Shown here one piece after another: positions 11,871 through 22,879 of a DNA stretch of 64,000 nt. The notes under the pieces are model-generated. The model searched no databases. It was not told the DNA's origin and worked only from the letters and a program-made list of their open reading frames with translations. The stretch covers positions 4,917,031 through 4,981,030 of the forward strand of contig CM034142.1 of assembly GCA_019914995.1 (NCBI GenBank), written 5' to 3'. Position numbers and translations under genes: made by a program. The DNA is from Acanthochlamys bracteata. Lineage: Eukaryota; Streptophyta; Magnoliopsida; Pandanales; Velloziaceae. Position 1 is the stretch's first letter. Every line of letters begins with the position of its first letter.

Positions 11871-12840
11871 AGTGAAAAGTTCATGCTGCACATATGGCTT
11901 CTAACCTTGGCCATGCTGATGGACAACATGGAGCATGTATGTTACAGTCACTGCTATGCTTTCTTCAATTTCTTGTTGTACCTTGCTCGAGTTTGTCATC
12001 TGATTAGTTCCTTCTGAAAGCTTGCATTGCCAATGGATTTGTGCTGCTGAACTAACAGGGGTGTTGAACTGTTTTGTTAATGTGCAATCTGAAAAGAAAT
12101 GAGATACCAACACGATTCTATGGACTTCTTCCATAAAGTACTAGAATGGTAAAGAATATGTTGTCAGTTTAGCTCCAAAAGAGGATATTCAGTCCATGCA
12201 CCGCAAATGCTGCATTGTCTACTGTAAAAAGTCTTTTGGTACATGTTTGTTTTGATTGAAGGCTTATCCATCTGTGAAATGTGTAAATTCTCCTTTACAC
12301 AAGTATCATTGTTATCCATTTTGTACACATTTTACCCAATTAGACAAGTGGCCAATTAGTTCGTCATTGTTGTTGTCTTTAACTTGCGTAGGAAGGTGAA
12401 AGTTTGGTCTGATATGCTATCGCGTGATATTATACGGATGGAAATGGCTGATGTTTCTTGCAAACACTCAGGAGCTTTTGCTAGCAATATGCTTTTGCAA
12501 ATTCAAAGTATTTTACACTCCGTATATGCTATGTCAATATCCATATATGAAATGAATATTTCATCCACTGAAATATCCTAAAAATAATCTATATTCGCAT
12601 ATAGATTTATATGCATTGGTCAGAGACCCTCTAAATCTTGACCTTCCAAGATGGAGCAGGTGATGTTATTGTCGAAGGGAATCATTACCTGATATATGTT
12701 TCATTCGCTCCTTGCAGCTTCTCGAAAACATCTCCAATAGGATTGACGAAAATTAGCTAAAAAACGGGAAGAAGTTATTTTATAAAAAAATTCATGTAGT
12801 TGGTTAGAAAAACGTAAAGGAGATTGTCCAACCTGAAGAA
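11871..12840 (+). other. 3' flank of the kinase gene
   Basis: The sequence after the stop codon is not repetitive as far as I can see and should contain the 3' UTR. I could not choose a polyadenylation site with confidence. Short open frames here show no domain. Confidence 0.45.
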
Positions 12841-13174
12841 TAGAAGTGCAAATATGGATGGTCCGGCCAACCTGTTAGGGCCAAATGAATTAGTCGGGTC
12901 GGACCAACTTAGTCTGCTTTCACATTCGGGCCGTGTTAGGTGTATTTTTTATGATTCGATTTGATTCATTTATTCATTTTATTTTTTATTTTATACAATA
13001 AATAAATAATAAAAATTAAAAAATAATTTTAAAAAATAATTATCAAGATATAAGTAAATGATAAATATTTTTTTTAGATATTGATCTGGCCAATTGCCTG
13101 CTAGACTAGGCTTGGCGGGCCAAACCTCAGGCCGCAGGCCGGCCGATTTAGTTCATCTCAAATTCACACCTGTA
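12841..13174. mobile_element. hAT-type MITE, copy 1
   Basis: A 334-bp element. The left end TAGAAGTGCAAAT pairs with the reverse complement of the right end, TACAGGTGTGAAT. The flanks CTGAAGAA (12833-12840) and CTTAAGAC (13175-13182) agree at 6 of 8 positions, consistent with an aged 8-bp hAT duplication. Ends are GC-rich and the centre AT-rich. The right part shares CCAAACCTCAGGCC with the element at 56,771-57,237. Confidence 0.72.
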
Positions 13175-13744
13175 CTTAAGACTGTTATACTCTTAAGTGA
13201 TTTCTTAGATCTTTTATTAGATTACCTTTCTACCCTCCGATTCTGCTTTTTTAATTTTTCCATCCTAATTAAGTTTACCGAAGTAATTCTTGACTAAAAA
13301 TGATCAAAATAACCTCAACCTTTATTTGCATGTGCATGTATGTTTGAACTTTCTCCCCTCAAACCACTAAAAGAAAAACAAACCCAATAAAACCATTTGC
13401 ACTTTTTGGCTAAAAAATTTTACTCATACGGATTTGACCCCTATTTCCATAGCGAATATCTTCGATAATGTCTTAAAAAATTCGTCTTGTCGGTCCTTGA
13501 TTGCATTCGCTGTTGAGCAAAATCTATGTCATTGCCTCTTGTTCTGAACGAAACAGAAACACCGAACTACCATTACAACGGTTTTATAATATATGTTTAG
13601 ATGATCATTATCATCTTCTTATTATCCATTTGCGTTTGTTATCGATTTGTTGTGTTGTTTGCATCAACAAGGGATTTGGTCGCATAGGTCATAATGGTCG
13701 CACAGAGGTTGCTCTGAGTCGCACTAGATTATGTAGTTATTGGA
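13175..13744. other. Spacer without recognised gene
   Basis: No domain or repeat boundary recognised. A 92-codon open frame at 13501-13779 (+) has no resemblance to a known family and runs into the LTR-like sequence that follows. Confidence 0.4.
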
Positions 13745-14990
13745 ACACCTACCCAAATAACTCAAGAGAAGAATGGTGAATTGAATTGTTAACTAAAAAC
13801 AAACTTAAAAACTTTTCAATTTTCATTGAACTGTTACAAAATAGTAGGTAAAACCGAACTGTTTGTTTTGTTGTTTCACTTGATATGTAAGTTTCTTACA
13901 AACAGAAAAATATAGTTTCGAAGTAGCTAGCTATTTGTCATAATGTTATGCCTACATGTGAATTTTGGTTTAGCTAATAAAGAGAAAGCACCATCTAGAG
14001 GAGATGGTTGTTCCTTTTGCTATCCTTGTTACTTTCAAATCGGAGCAAAAGCAGTAGTTGAATAAACTAGCTGTTTTGTTGTTATTTTTTGCACTGAAAA
14101 ATAGTTAGCGAATAGAAAGACAGCTACAACTAGAATAATTAACTATTTTTCATATTATTTTCTTGCACTGAACAAGAGGTCAGTTAATGTACTAGATATT
14201 CCTCAAACAACTACCTATTTGCTTACTGTTATTCTTGCGGAATTCTCAAATTAGTTTTAATGTTAGTTCAAAGAATAAAAAATAAAAGCCAAGTAAGAGT
14301 TGAAAGCACACAAGTGAGTTTTAGGTGGTTTTACTGCTAATTTGCCTACGTCAACAACACTTTTTACCAGGAGTGATTTTTCTATCTTCTTGTTAAGTGT
14401 TACAATTCCAATACTTGATGTTACACCCGAATGCCTCCACCTCCGATACTCGACCCGAACGCCTCTGTCTCAACTAAATTTCCTTAGCAACGTTTGCATA
14501 CTTAAGAGCAGCCTTTAGACTAAAACTCAAGTCTCTCTTGGCTGCAACAACATAGTCTTTATAGAAAGCTATTGAGAATGCTTCTACCCAAACTTTCGCT
14601 CCCCCGTGTGCACCCTACACTCAGTACAAGCTTTTCAATGACTTTAAATTTTTATAAAGGTTCCACTCTATCCAATTCAGTTCAGTATCACTCTTTTACA
14701 AGTATACAACTTAATGAAAGAAAGAGAGGATCGAAAATGGCAAACAGTAAATGATCTCTTGAAAGCAATAGAGAAGAAGTCAGACTATTTGCTTGCTATC
14801 ATAAAGCACTGAAAATTTTGTCTTCAATCTTGAATCGGTTCTCTTTCTTTATCTGTCATGCTTCACATTTTCCAGTGAGCAAATTTTCCTTTTTTATCTC
14901 CACAATTTGAAAATTTTCTCTCATTTGAGTTGACCTTCAACAGCTTGAAATTGATTACTTCGAGATGTCAGGTTCGTGGATGGCGCGGCC
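13745..14990 (-). mobile_element. Probable diverged SIRE-like copia LTR, minus strand
   Basis: Two stretches match the better-kept LTR at 45,484-47,126 in the same order: a start with AGGTGAATTGA-like sequence (here GGTGAATTGAATTG, there GGTGAATTGAGTTG), and a later GTGGTT followed by TTTGCCTAC. The ends and target duplication were not identified, so the limits are rough. No coding sequence. Confidence 0.45.
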
Positions 14991-15026
14991 GAAGCTTTCT
15001 CCGTTGGCATGAGTATATATATATAT

Positions 15027-15414
15027 AGGGATAGGATGCATGCACTTTCTACCTTCCATACACTCCATATGCACTCCCTAGTAATATTTGGCTAGAGAGA
15101 ACTCCAAATTTAATCATCACCGTTAGATATGAAGGACTATGAGTTAAAAATATGCTGATAAAATTTCAATCCAATCGGACCTCGATTCGACTTCTATCGG
15201 ACCTCTTAATCAAATTGACATAAATAGTAAAAATTGACAAAGTATATATATTTTCTTTTTATGTTATCTTAATCAAAATGCCGGATGGAGGTCGAATCAT
15301 GATCCGATTAAGCTAAACTTTTGTCAGCATATTTTAAACTTTATATCTTACGGTGAAAATTAGCTTTAGAGGTCTCCTTAGCCAAAAATAGCTAAAAAGT
15401 GCGCATGGAGTGTA
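15027..15414. mobile_element. Inverted-repeat MITE, copy B
   Basis: Same family as 119-527. Arms converge near 15,230, with ACACTCCATATGCACTC on the left and, in reverse complement, ACACTCCATGCGCAC on the right, then a shared ATTTGGC segment and the GGTCCGATT-like segment. TA runs flank it on both sides (15,013-15,026 and 15,413-15,430). It separates the kinase flank from a copia relic. Confidence 0.78.
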
Positions 15415-16157
15415 TATATATATATATATATTAGTTATATTAGAATATCTTTATTTATTTTAAAACTCTCCTTATTTGTTATGTACGGAAACTATATATA
15501 TGTAATTGTATGAGTATTGAAGGATTGAATAAAATTGAAATATTTTCATTATGGTTTCAGAACAAAAATTATAAATCTATCCACCGTCATCGTGAAAGTT
15601 AACGACTCTGACGGTTAGATTCCGGTTAGATCTATCCGAGTGCTTTCGCGGAGATACGATCGCAACGGTTAAAAATTTCGTCCAAATCAATTTGAGTACT
15701 ACTAGATTAGATCTCAAAAAAAAAAAAAAATAATAAATTCAAACCCACTAGCACCATCACTAGGGTTGCCACTACGCAACCGCCATTGTCGCCGCTCTTG
15801 TCACCCCGACTGTTATCTCAGACGTCGATAATACCAGCTACTACCGTCGTCACTTACAATTCGAGCTCTCGCCGTTGTCTTCAAACGCAATTCGACCCTC
15901 GCTACTGCCTCTCACCGTTGTTCGAACCTCGCCGTAGCTAGCTCTAAATCTCATCGCGACTCATTACTACTAGACCGGTTTGAACTGAACAAAAGAAGAC
16001 CAGCCGAACCAATAGACTAGACCACCAGACCCCACTCGGCTTACAGCTACCAGATTGACTCGACCCAGCTAGCCTTGTCTGACCCGACCCGCCCTAGACA
16101 CCTGACTAACTTGATTGACTAGGCCCGATCGACAAATTTATTAAAAAAAAAGGAGGA

Positions 16158-16405
16158 GTGGAGGAATGTACTTATTGTGGTAAGTTTGGCTATAATAGAG
16201 GTTCATGTTTCAAGTTAATTGGATATGCAGATTGGTGGGAGGAATTGAAGAAAAAAAGGGAACTCTTTAGAGATGCACCAATTAGTTCTGAAATTTCAGC
16301 TTCAGGTAAACAAACATGTGTCTAAATATTATTTCAGAATGTAGAGAAGATAAAGATGGATTATAGATTCTGCAACAGATCATATGACATTTAATACAAA
16401 TATTT
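16158..16405 (+). pseudogene. Copia gag zinc knuckle and protease start
   Basis: Translation reads ECTYCGKFGYNRGSCFKLIG, a CCHC knuckle whose histidine is replaced by tyrosine, followed by a short intact stretch. After an in-frame stop comes GWIIDSATDHMTFN, the copia aspartic protease motif, where DS(G/A)A keeps the aspartate. The two pieces are no longer in one frame. Confidence 0.8.
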
Positions 16406-16814
16406 TTCAAAGCACAACTACTCAAGTTAGATAGAATATGACATATGTTAACGGAGGCACTTATCTAGTGTTAGGTGCTGGAACAATGATGCTTACGCTA
16501 TCTTTATCTCTATAGATTTGCTTGCTTGTTCCTTTTTATCAAATAACTTATTGTCTATTGGACAAATTATTGAATAGTTGAATTGCATTTTCTAAACACA
16601 TGAGATTATTTGATGTGGTACTAAGTGAGAGGCCTATATTGTTTGGATATATTAGTTCCAAAAGAATTCATAGCCTAATAAAATTTTTATCTATATATAT
16701 CACTATACTGTATATTCTCTCAATTCAACATCTAATTTTTGGATTTTTTATGTTAATACAATTATAGAAAAACTAACGGGATAAATTAGATCTGTGTGCT
16801 TTGTGATGCATATT

Positions 16815-17151
16815 TATTAGGTTTGGTCCTCATAAGAAAGGTTACAAATGCTATCATTTTCCGTGACGTCATACTTTTGTTAATATGGACGTGACATTTG
16901 TTGAATCAGAAATATATTTTCAAGACCTTATATACTATTCTGATTTTGAGGAAGAGGTAGAGCTTAGTGAATATCTGAATTGCCATACTGTTGAATTTGG
17001 TGAAAACTCAACGCACACTGAAGACAATCAGAGAGTTATGAGTTGGTTTACGAGGAGATTCACACCGAAAGAAGCAGAACAGATAGAAGGAACTTATATT
17101 GTGGAAGAAGTTTCTCTATCTCAACTAATAGTACCAGCTCAAACTTATTAG
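16815..17151 (+). pseudogene. Copia integrase C-terminal fragment
   Basis: From the GPHKKGYKCYHF stretch the frame shifts into VNMDVTFVESEIYFQ and stays open to 17,151. This matches the C-terminal part of copia integrase, which usually reads KGYKCY followed by SMDVTF. The acidic stretch after it (DFEEEVELSEY) is the variable linker to reverse transcriptase. Confidence 0.78.
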
Positions 17152-17439
17152 GATATCTATGAGGTAAGTTCTAAGAGTCATCACAAAATTTTGGATAATT
17201 CTCACATTGTGAATAGGAGTTACCAATTGCTATAAAGAGAGAATAGTGCAAGACCCCTAAGAGAAATTCACTAGAAGGAAAAGTATCCAAATATTTTATT
17301 GATAATCATGTATCTTCTCACAAACTATTCCTATCATATGTGGCTTTCATTAATTAGGTAGCAGCTGTGACTCTTCCTTCTAACACTAGAGAAGTCTTAT
17401 CGGATCCTAATGGACTAAGGATATGAATGAAGAGATGGA

Positions 17440-18125
17440 TGCTTTTCAGAAAAATTTGACTTAGGAGATAGTACTATACCTGTAAGGGAAGAAAGCAGTT
17501 GGTTGCAAATGGGTGTACACTATCAAATACAGAGCAGATGGAGCGATCGAGAGGTATAATGTAAGGTTAGTAGCCAAGTGATACTCACAAACCTATAGAG
17601 TGGACTATCGCGAGACTTTTGCACTAGTTGCAAAAAATTAATACCGCCAAGGTGCTACTGTCCATAGCAGCAAATCTTAATTGGCCATTTTAGTAGTTTG
17701 ATATAAATAACGTATTTTTTCATGATGAATTAGAAGAACATGTTTATATGGAGCTTCCTCTTGGATATAGTGTATCAGGAGGAACTAGCTATATATGTAA
17801 GCTAAAATCAACTTTATATGAACTAAAGTAATCTCCAAGAGTATAGTTTAGCAGATTTGGTCAAGTTTTAAATAAATATGGTTAACGACAGAGTAATGCC
17901 GATCATACATTATTATTGAAGTACCAGAATGATAAGCTAGCTGTCTTGACAATCTATATAATTAATATGATTGTTACATCTAATGATCAGAAAAAATCCA
18001 GAGATTAAAAAATTATCTAGCCTCTAAATTAGAGATGAAAGAAGTTCGAGAATTAAAATACTTATTGGGCACTGAAGTGACGAGGTCTAAATAAGTTATT
18101 TTTTTATCATAAAGAAAGTATGTAC
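17440..18125 (+). pseudogene. Copia reverse transcriptase, degenerate
   Basis: Recognisable pieces: GCKWVYTIKYRADGAIERYN, LVAK, a proline-glycine stretch ELPLGYSVSGG, ICKLKSTLYELK, and LTIYIINMIVTSND at the catalytic site, where the expected aspartate pair has become Ile-Asn. Several stops and shifts interrupt it, so the enzyme is dead. Confidence 0.8.
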
Positions 18126-18539
18126 TTGACTTATGTCTGAAACAGAGATGTTAGATTATAAACCAGCCGGTATATCAATCATTAAGAATCACAACTTATC
18201 AGGATATCCTAACCAAGTGCCAGCAGTTAAGGAAAATTATCAACGATTGGTTGGCGGGTTGTTTTATTTATGACATATTCGTCCTGATATAGCATGTGTA
18301 GTAAGTGTTGTTAGGCAATTTATGTATTCTTTAAATGTTGATCATATGGAAGCTGTGAACAGAATTTAGATATTTTTGAAATCAGCACCAGGCAGAGGAT
18401 TACTCTTTATAAAATATAACATCTGAATATAGATAGATATACTGATGCAGACTAGGCAAGATATAAGAAAATAAACGTTCCACATCTGGCTAGTTTACGT
18501 TTCTTGGTGGTAAGCTAGTCACATTAAAGAGTAAGAAAT

Positions 18540-18906
18540 AGAAGGTGGTCGTTCGATCTTCTGCTGAAACTGAATATAGAGGAATGACAAATGGAGATTG
18601 TGAACTTTTATAGTTTTGAATATTATTGACGGAGCTTATTTTTTCTCTTAGAAATTCAATAAGACTGTTTTGTTATAATAAAATTGGAACTAATATTGTT
18701 CATAATATAGTGCAACATGATCACACCAAGCATGCTGAGGTGGATCAACACTTCATTAAAGAAAAATTAGAGTCGAAATTAATTGAGTTATCTTCTGTAA
18801 GTTCAGAATTACAATTAGTAGACATATTGACAAAATGTGTCTCAAATAGATTTTTTTATAACTCATTAAACACATTGGATATTGACAATATTTTTATACC
18901 AACTTG
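18540..18906 (+). pseudogene. Copia RNase H C-terminal part
   Basis: Begins with KKQKVVVRSSAETEYRGM, the typical copia RNase H end (SSAEAEYRA in many elements). After a shift it stays open from 18,626 to the TGA at 18,905, ending VDILTKCVSN and IFIPT. It sits just before the polypurine tract, as expected. Confidence 0.82.
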
Positions 18907-18946
18907 AGGGAGAGTGTTGGCGTGAATCAAATATATGTAATATTTT

Positions 18947-19093
18947 GAGTTTTAGCAGTAGGAACTCTTCCATGGCTATAAATAAGAAGGTTCGCCCTTA
19001 GGTAGATATGCAAGTTTGATCAATAAAATTAGTTTTATTCCTTAGCTATGTTTCTAGCTTGTGTGAGCTTCAGTTTACAACCAAGGTGTATCA
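18947..19093 (+). repeat. 5' LTR fragment of gypsy element
   Basis: Nearly identical to the end of the 3' LTR (22,728-22,874): both contain GTAGGAACTCTTCCATGGCT, GGTAGATATGCAAGTTTGAT and the terminal CAAGGTGTATCA. The first 350 bp of the LTR are missing; the copia LTR stub lies there instead. Confidence 0.9.
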
Positions 19094-19946
19094 ACTTGAT
19101 ACCAGAGCAAGTTCATTGGCGAAACGCCATCACCCACCCCTAATTCACCAAAGACATCGGAAGCAATCATCACTATGGCTGCGGGTAGCTCTTTGTAATC
19201 ACCACCAACTTCCGCCAGATCCGTACATGTCGACGACGAGCCTAATCTTTGTGTAGGATGCATAGGATGTCTAATAATATCGCTCAACTCATAGAACAAA
19301 TGGCAATGATAGTCATGGCTATGAACAAAAATTTGACACATGGGCATCAAGGACAGTAATAAAATAATTCCAAAGAGCTCTCTCAGCCTTCAAATCCGAA
19401 AGGCAGTGCATCTGTCATCCTTAAACCTGCTCTAGCTGCCTCAACAATAGCACCAGGTTTCTCTAAAACAACCCCAACTTACTGTCCTAATAACCTTGAT
19501 AGCCACTGGTACAAAATAGTCCAGTACAGAAGCTCTCAGAACCATATTGCAAAATCAGGACAATCGACTTATTCACTACTGACACCTCATACTCAAGCAC
19601 CTCAAGTACTTATGGTTGAAGTCATCCATAAAAAGGTGCCATTGATGATGTAGGGAGTAGAATTGGTAGTGGATGCATTCCCCTTCCCTATAGGAGGCAT
19701 AGACTTAGTTCTCGGAATACAATGGCTTGAGAGTCTTGGAGAAGTCTTGATTGACTAGAGACGGTCAAGAATGAGATTCACCATTCATGGAAAGGACCTT
19801 GTGTTACAAGGAATCCGAGGAGGAAGAGTCTCGCAACTCACCAGTCTGAGTCCAAAAATGCTGCTTGCTCCCTGCGAGCGATGGCTGTTGAGTAGGCAAC
19901 ATCTCAAGAGGTAGTAAACTCTCTGCCAAGGGACCTACAGAGCTTC

Positions 19947-20385
19947 GTGAGCCATTATGCAACTGTTTTCAAAACAACACCAGGGCTTCCACCTTGTAGG
20001 TTTCATGATCACAGCATACCTCTTATACCCGGGCCAGCGGCAACTTATACCAAGCCTTACAGATATCTATACACACAGAAAACTGAAATTGAGAAAGCCG
20101 TAGCTGAGATGCTCTTCCAAGGTATAATCCATCCTAGCTGTTTTGTCTTTTCTTCTCCTATTTTACTAGTTAAGAAAAAAGATGGGTTTTGGAGGTTTTG
20201 TGTGGATTATAGGGCACCAAAATGATACTACTATCAAGGATAATTTTCCTATTCCCGTCATAGATGAACTCTATGAAGCCCGTTATTTCTCAAAATTGGA
20301 TTTGAAATCGAGATACCATCAAATACGGGTGAAAGAAGAAGATGTTCACAAGACTGTCTTTAAGACACATGATGGGCATAGATGA
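19947..20385 (+). pseudogene. Gypsy reverse transcriptase, catalytic block deleted
   Basis: Starts after the linker with an AVAEMLFQGIIHPS region, then [20 protein letters not shown], a frameshift, and [20 protein letters not shown] followed by [13 protein letters not shown] up to HDGH. The sequence then jumps into the RNase H-side text (CQLTKCRFGCKELDYLGHI at about 20,430-20,480). The stretch with the YxDD aspartates is absent, a deletion of roughly 150 codons judged from the usual length. Confidence 0.85.
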
Positions 20386-20489
20386 ACTCTATGAGTTCCA
20401 AGTGACAAGACATTGCAGAAAGAAGAGCTTTATGCCAACTTACCAAGTGTCGGTTTGGTTGCAAAGAGCTAGACTACCTTGGACATATC

Positions 20490-21110
20490 GTGTCTGAGCA
20501 AGGAATTGCTCCTGATCGAGCAAAAATAAGAGCTATGACAGAGTGGCCTGAGCCTACATCAACTACAGAACTACGTGCATCTTTGGGGCTCGCTGGATAC
20601 TATAGGTGCTTCGTCAAGGATTACATTTCCATTGCCTCTCCCTTGACTGCATTATTAAAAAAGGATTCCTTTGAGTGGACATAGAGGCAGCCCAGGCTTT
20701 TCAATATTTAAAGAGGTAATGACTTCCACCCCTATACTAGCTTCACCTAATTTTCAAGCGCCTTTTATATGTAGAGACAGATGCATCCAGCTGGGGTATT
20801 GGCATTGTTCTAACACAAAACAACAAACCAATTGCTTTCCTTAGCAAGGCCCTATCCCTTACTGCTTTGGCCAAGTCAACATATGAGAAGGAATTCATGA
20901 CATTGGTCCTTGCGGTCAAAAACTGGAGTCCATATTTGCTTGGACAGCGTTTTACTATTAAAACCGATCATCTTAGTCTAAAATAATTGCTGGAGCAGGG
21001 TTAACCACAATCGATCAACACAAGTGGCTAATTAAGTTGCTAGATTGTGATTATCAGATTGTGTACAATCCGGTGCCCAAAATATAGTGGCAGATGCCCT
21101 TTCTAGAAGA
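20490..21110 (+). pseudogene. Gypsy RNase H region
   Basis: Reads SEQGIAPDRAKIRAMTEWPE and SLGLAGYYRCFVKDYISIAS, the RT/RNase H connection, then a shifted RNase H with QAPF, a changed acidic block, KQQTNCF-like readings in other frames, and WLIKLLDCDYQIVYNP, ending ADALSRRL near 21,110. At least three frame changes are visible. Confidence 0.82.
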
Positions 21111-21339
21111 CTAGATGCATCAGTACCGACCTCTATTACCCTACAAACTAAGGCTTCATTAGCGGCATTTACGACTTTGCAACCCTCTTTTTGGGATGAT
21201 CTTTATTTAGCACCACAGGAGGATCCCTCTTTGCAAGAGCTTATACAGACAGCTGATAGGGAACTAAGTCTGGAGTTGCATCTGTCCAGTGGTATTCTCC
21301 TCTACATCAACCGAATCTGAGTCCCTATGGATCCTTCCT

Positions 21340-22298
21340 TGCGTACCAACTTCTATACGATTAGCTCACCAATTCCATTGGCCGGGGATGTCTAAGGATG
21401 TGCGGTGCGACGTGGCAGCATGTAGCACCTGTGCCCATGCTAAATCAGAATGTCTGCACCCTGCTGGATTGCTTCAACCCCTTCTAGTGCCTAATTGTGT
21501 GTGGATTGACATTGTAATGGATTTCATAGAAGGTTTGCCTATGTCTGGAGGTAAGGATGTAATTCTGGTAGTAGTTGATAGGCTATCTAGGTATCCTCAT
21601 TTGGTAGCTTTGAAGCATATCCCTATACAGCCATAGACATTGCTAACACCTTCGCTAAGAAAGGAGTGAGACTTCATTGGTGTCCAGCAACAATAGTTTC
21701 GACCGAGACCCAGTATTTCTTAGTACCTTTTGGAAGGAATTGCATTGCTTGCAAGGTACCTCATTGCACATGAGCACCGCTTACCACTCCCAAACCGATG
21801 GGCAGTCCGAAGTAGTGAATCGCGAGTTAGAAACCTATCTTAGATGCTTCGTGGGAGATCACCCTCGTAGGTGGACGCATTGGCTTCATTGGGCGAATAT
21901 TTCTATAACACTAGTACTCATTCGGCTACCAAGACGGCTCCTTTTGAAGCGGTCTACGGGCGTGCTCCTCCGCCTTTAATTTCTTTTCTTGAAGGTAGTA
22001 GTCGGACAGATGAGTTAGGGACACGGCTTCGTGAGCGAGATGAAACAGCTGGCCGATAAGCAATGTAGAGAGAATCACTATGAATCTGGAGATCATGTTC
22101 TCCTAAAGCTTCGTCCTCATTGTCAGTCCACACTGGCAACCAGGCGAGATCACAAGCTTCGTTTCAAGTATTACGGACACTTTACAATGGTTAAGGCAAT
22201 TGGGCCAGCAGCATACCAACTTGCATTGCGCTCTTCGGCAAAGATTCATCCGGTCTTCCATGTATCCCAGTTCAAAGATGCTAGCCGAGTCTCCCCTT
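21340..22298 (+). pseudogene. Gypsy integrase and C-terminal domain
   Basis: The zinc-binding end is seen as FHWPGMSKDVRCDVAACSTC, then the core starting WIDIVMDFIEGLPMSGG and VVVDRLSRYPHLVAL. A stop and shift come before the second aspartate region (FDRDPVFLSTFWKEL) and AYHSQTDGQSEVVNRELE. The C-terminal part holds RFKYYGHFTMVKAIGPAAY and IHPVFHVSQFK and ends at TGA 22,298. Order and wording fit chromovirus-type integrases. Confidence 0.87.
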
Positions 22299-22375
22299 GA
22301 TTTGTTTTCGGACACGGACAATTAAAATTTTTTGCTCAGCTTCAAGGACGAAGCCAATTTTCGAGAGGAGGGGAA

Positions 22376-22874
22376 TGATGCACTTGACGAAAATCCAGCA
22401 GAGGGGAAGACTCCAGTGAGAGAGATGCCAGTGCAAAGGGAAGAACAAGGGAGGGAACGAATGCGTCGAAGAAGGAAGGCAACTACAAGTTGCCAAAAAT
22501 GTGTTGGATGCAGTTCCTAAGGTGCACCCGGGCGCACCTGGAGAGGTGGCTTGGTCACCTTTTGAATTGTTGGCTTTGGCGCCAAAAATTCATGGGACAC
22601 CAACCGATGGTGTCCATGTCCAACAAGGCATCATGTGCCAATTAAAATTTAGTCCAAATTAGGATAGATTGCAATTTTGTTTTATTTTGAGTTGAACTCC
22701 TTAAGGAGGTGTAGAGCTGCTGGAAGAGTTTTAGCTAGTAGGAACTCTTCCATGGCTATAAATAGGAAGGATGTACCCTTAGGTAGATATGCAAGTTTGA
22801 TAAATAAAATTAGTTTTATTCCTTAGTTATCTTTCTAGCTTGTGTGAGCTTCAGTTTACACCCAAGGTGTATCA
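22376..22874 (+). repeat. 3' LTR of gypsy element
   Basis: Starts TGATGCACTTGACG directly after the polypurine tract and ends GTGTATCA. Near 22,522 it carries AGGTGCACCCGGGCGCACCT, an almost perfect palindrome. A TATA-like stretch (GGCTATAAATAGG) lies near 22,753. Related GTGCACC/CCGGG blocks occur in the LTRs at 54,210 and 60,220. Confidence 0.88.
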
Positions 22875-22879
22875 GCGTC

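Larger units (their letters stand above)
15430..18946 (+). mobile_element. Ty1/copia retrotransposon relic, + strand
   Basis: Order along the + strand: an LTR-like tail ending near 15,551; a primer-binding-like TGGTTTCAGAAC at 15,552-15,563 (compare initiator-Met tRNA sites); a low-complexity gag start; a zinc knuckle at 16,158; a protease motif at 16,363; the integrase end up to 17,151; reverse transcriptase 17,440-18,125; RNase H 18,540-18,906; the polypurine tract GAGGGAGAG; and the first 33 nt of a 3' LTR starting TGTTGGCGTG at 18,914. The LTR then changes abruptly into a gypsy LTR at 18,947. Most frames carry stops. Confidence 0.85.
18947..22874 (+). mobile_element. Ty3/gypsy (chromovirus-like) element with 5'-truncated LTR
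   Basis: A 147-bp fragment of a 5' LTR (18,947-19,093) is followed by a PBS-like CTTGATACCAGAGC, remains of gag, then protease/linker (GGIDLVLGIQWLESLG, and later LQGIRGG), reverse transcriptase, RNase H and integrase with its C-terminal domain to a TGA at 22,298, a polypurine tract GAGAGGAGGGGAA, and a 499-bp 3' LTR. Most of gag is gone, the RT catalytic block is deleted and the frames are broken, so it is not autonomous. Domain order (RT before integrase) gives Ty3/gypsy. Confidence 0.9.

Noticed and set aside
18947..22874. Possible endogenous pararetrovirus (Caulimoviridae)
   Set aside because: An integrase follows RT/RNase H, LTRs with a polypurine tract flank the element, and no movement protein is seen. 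This is Ty3/gypsy.
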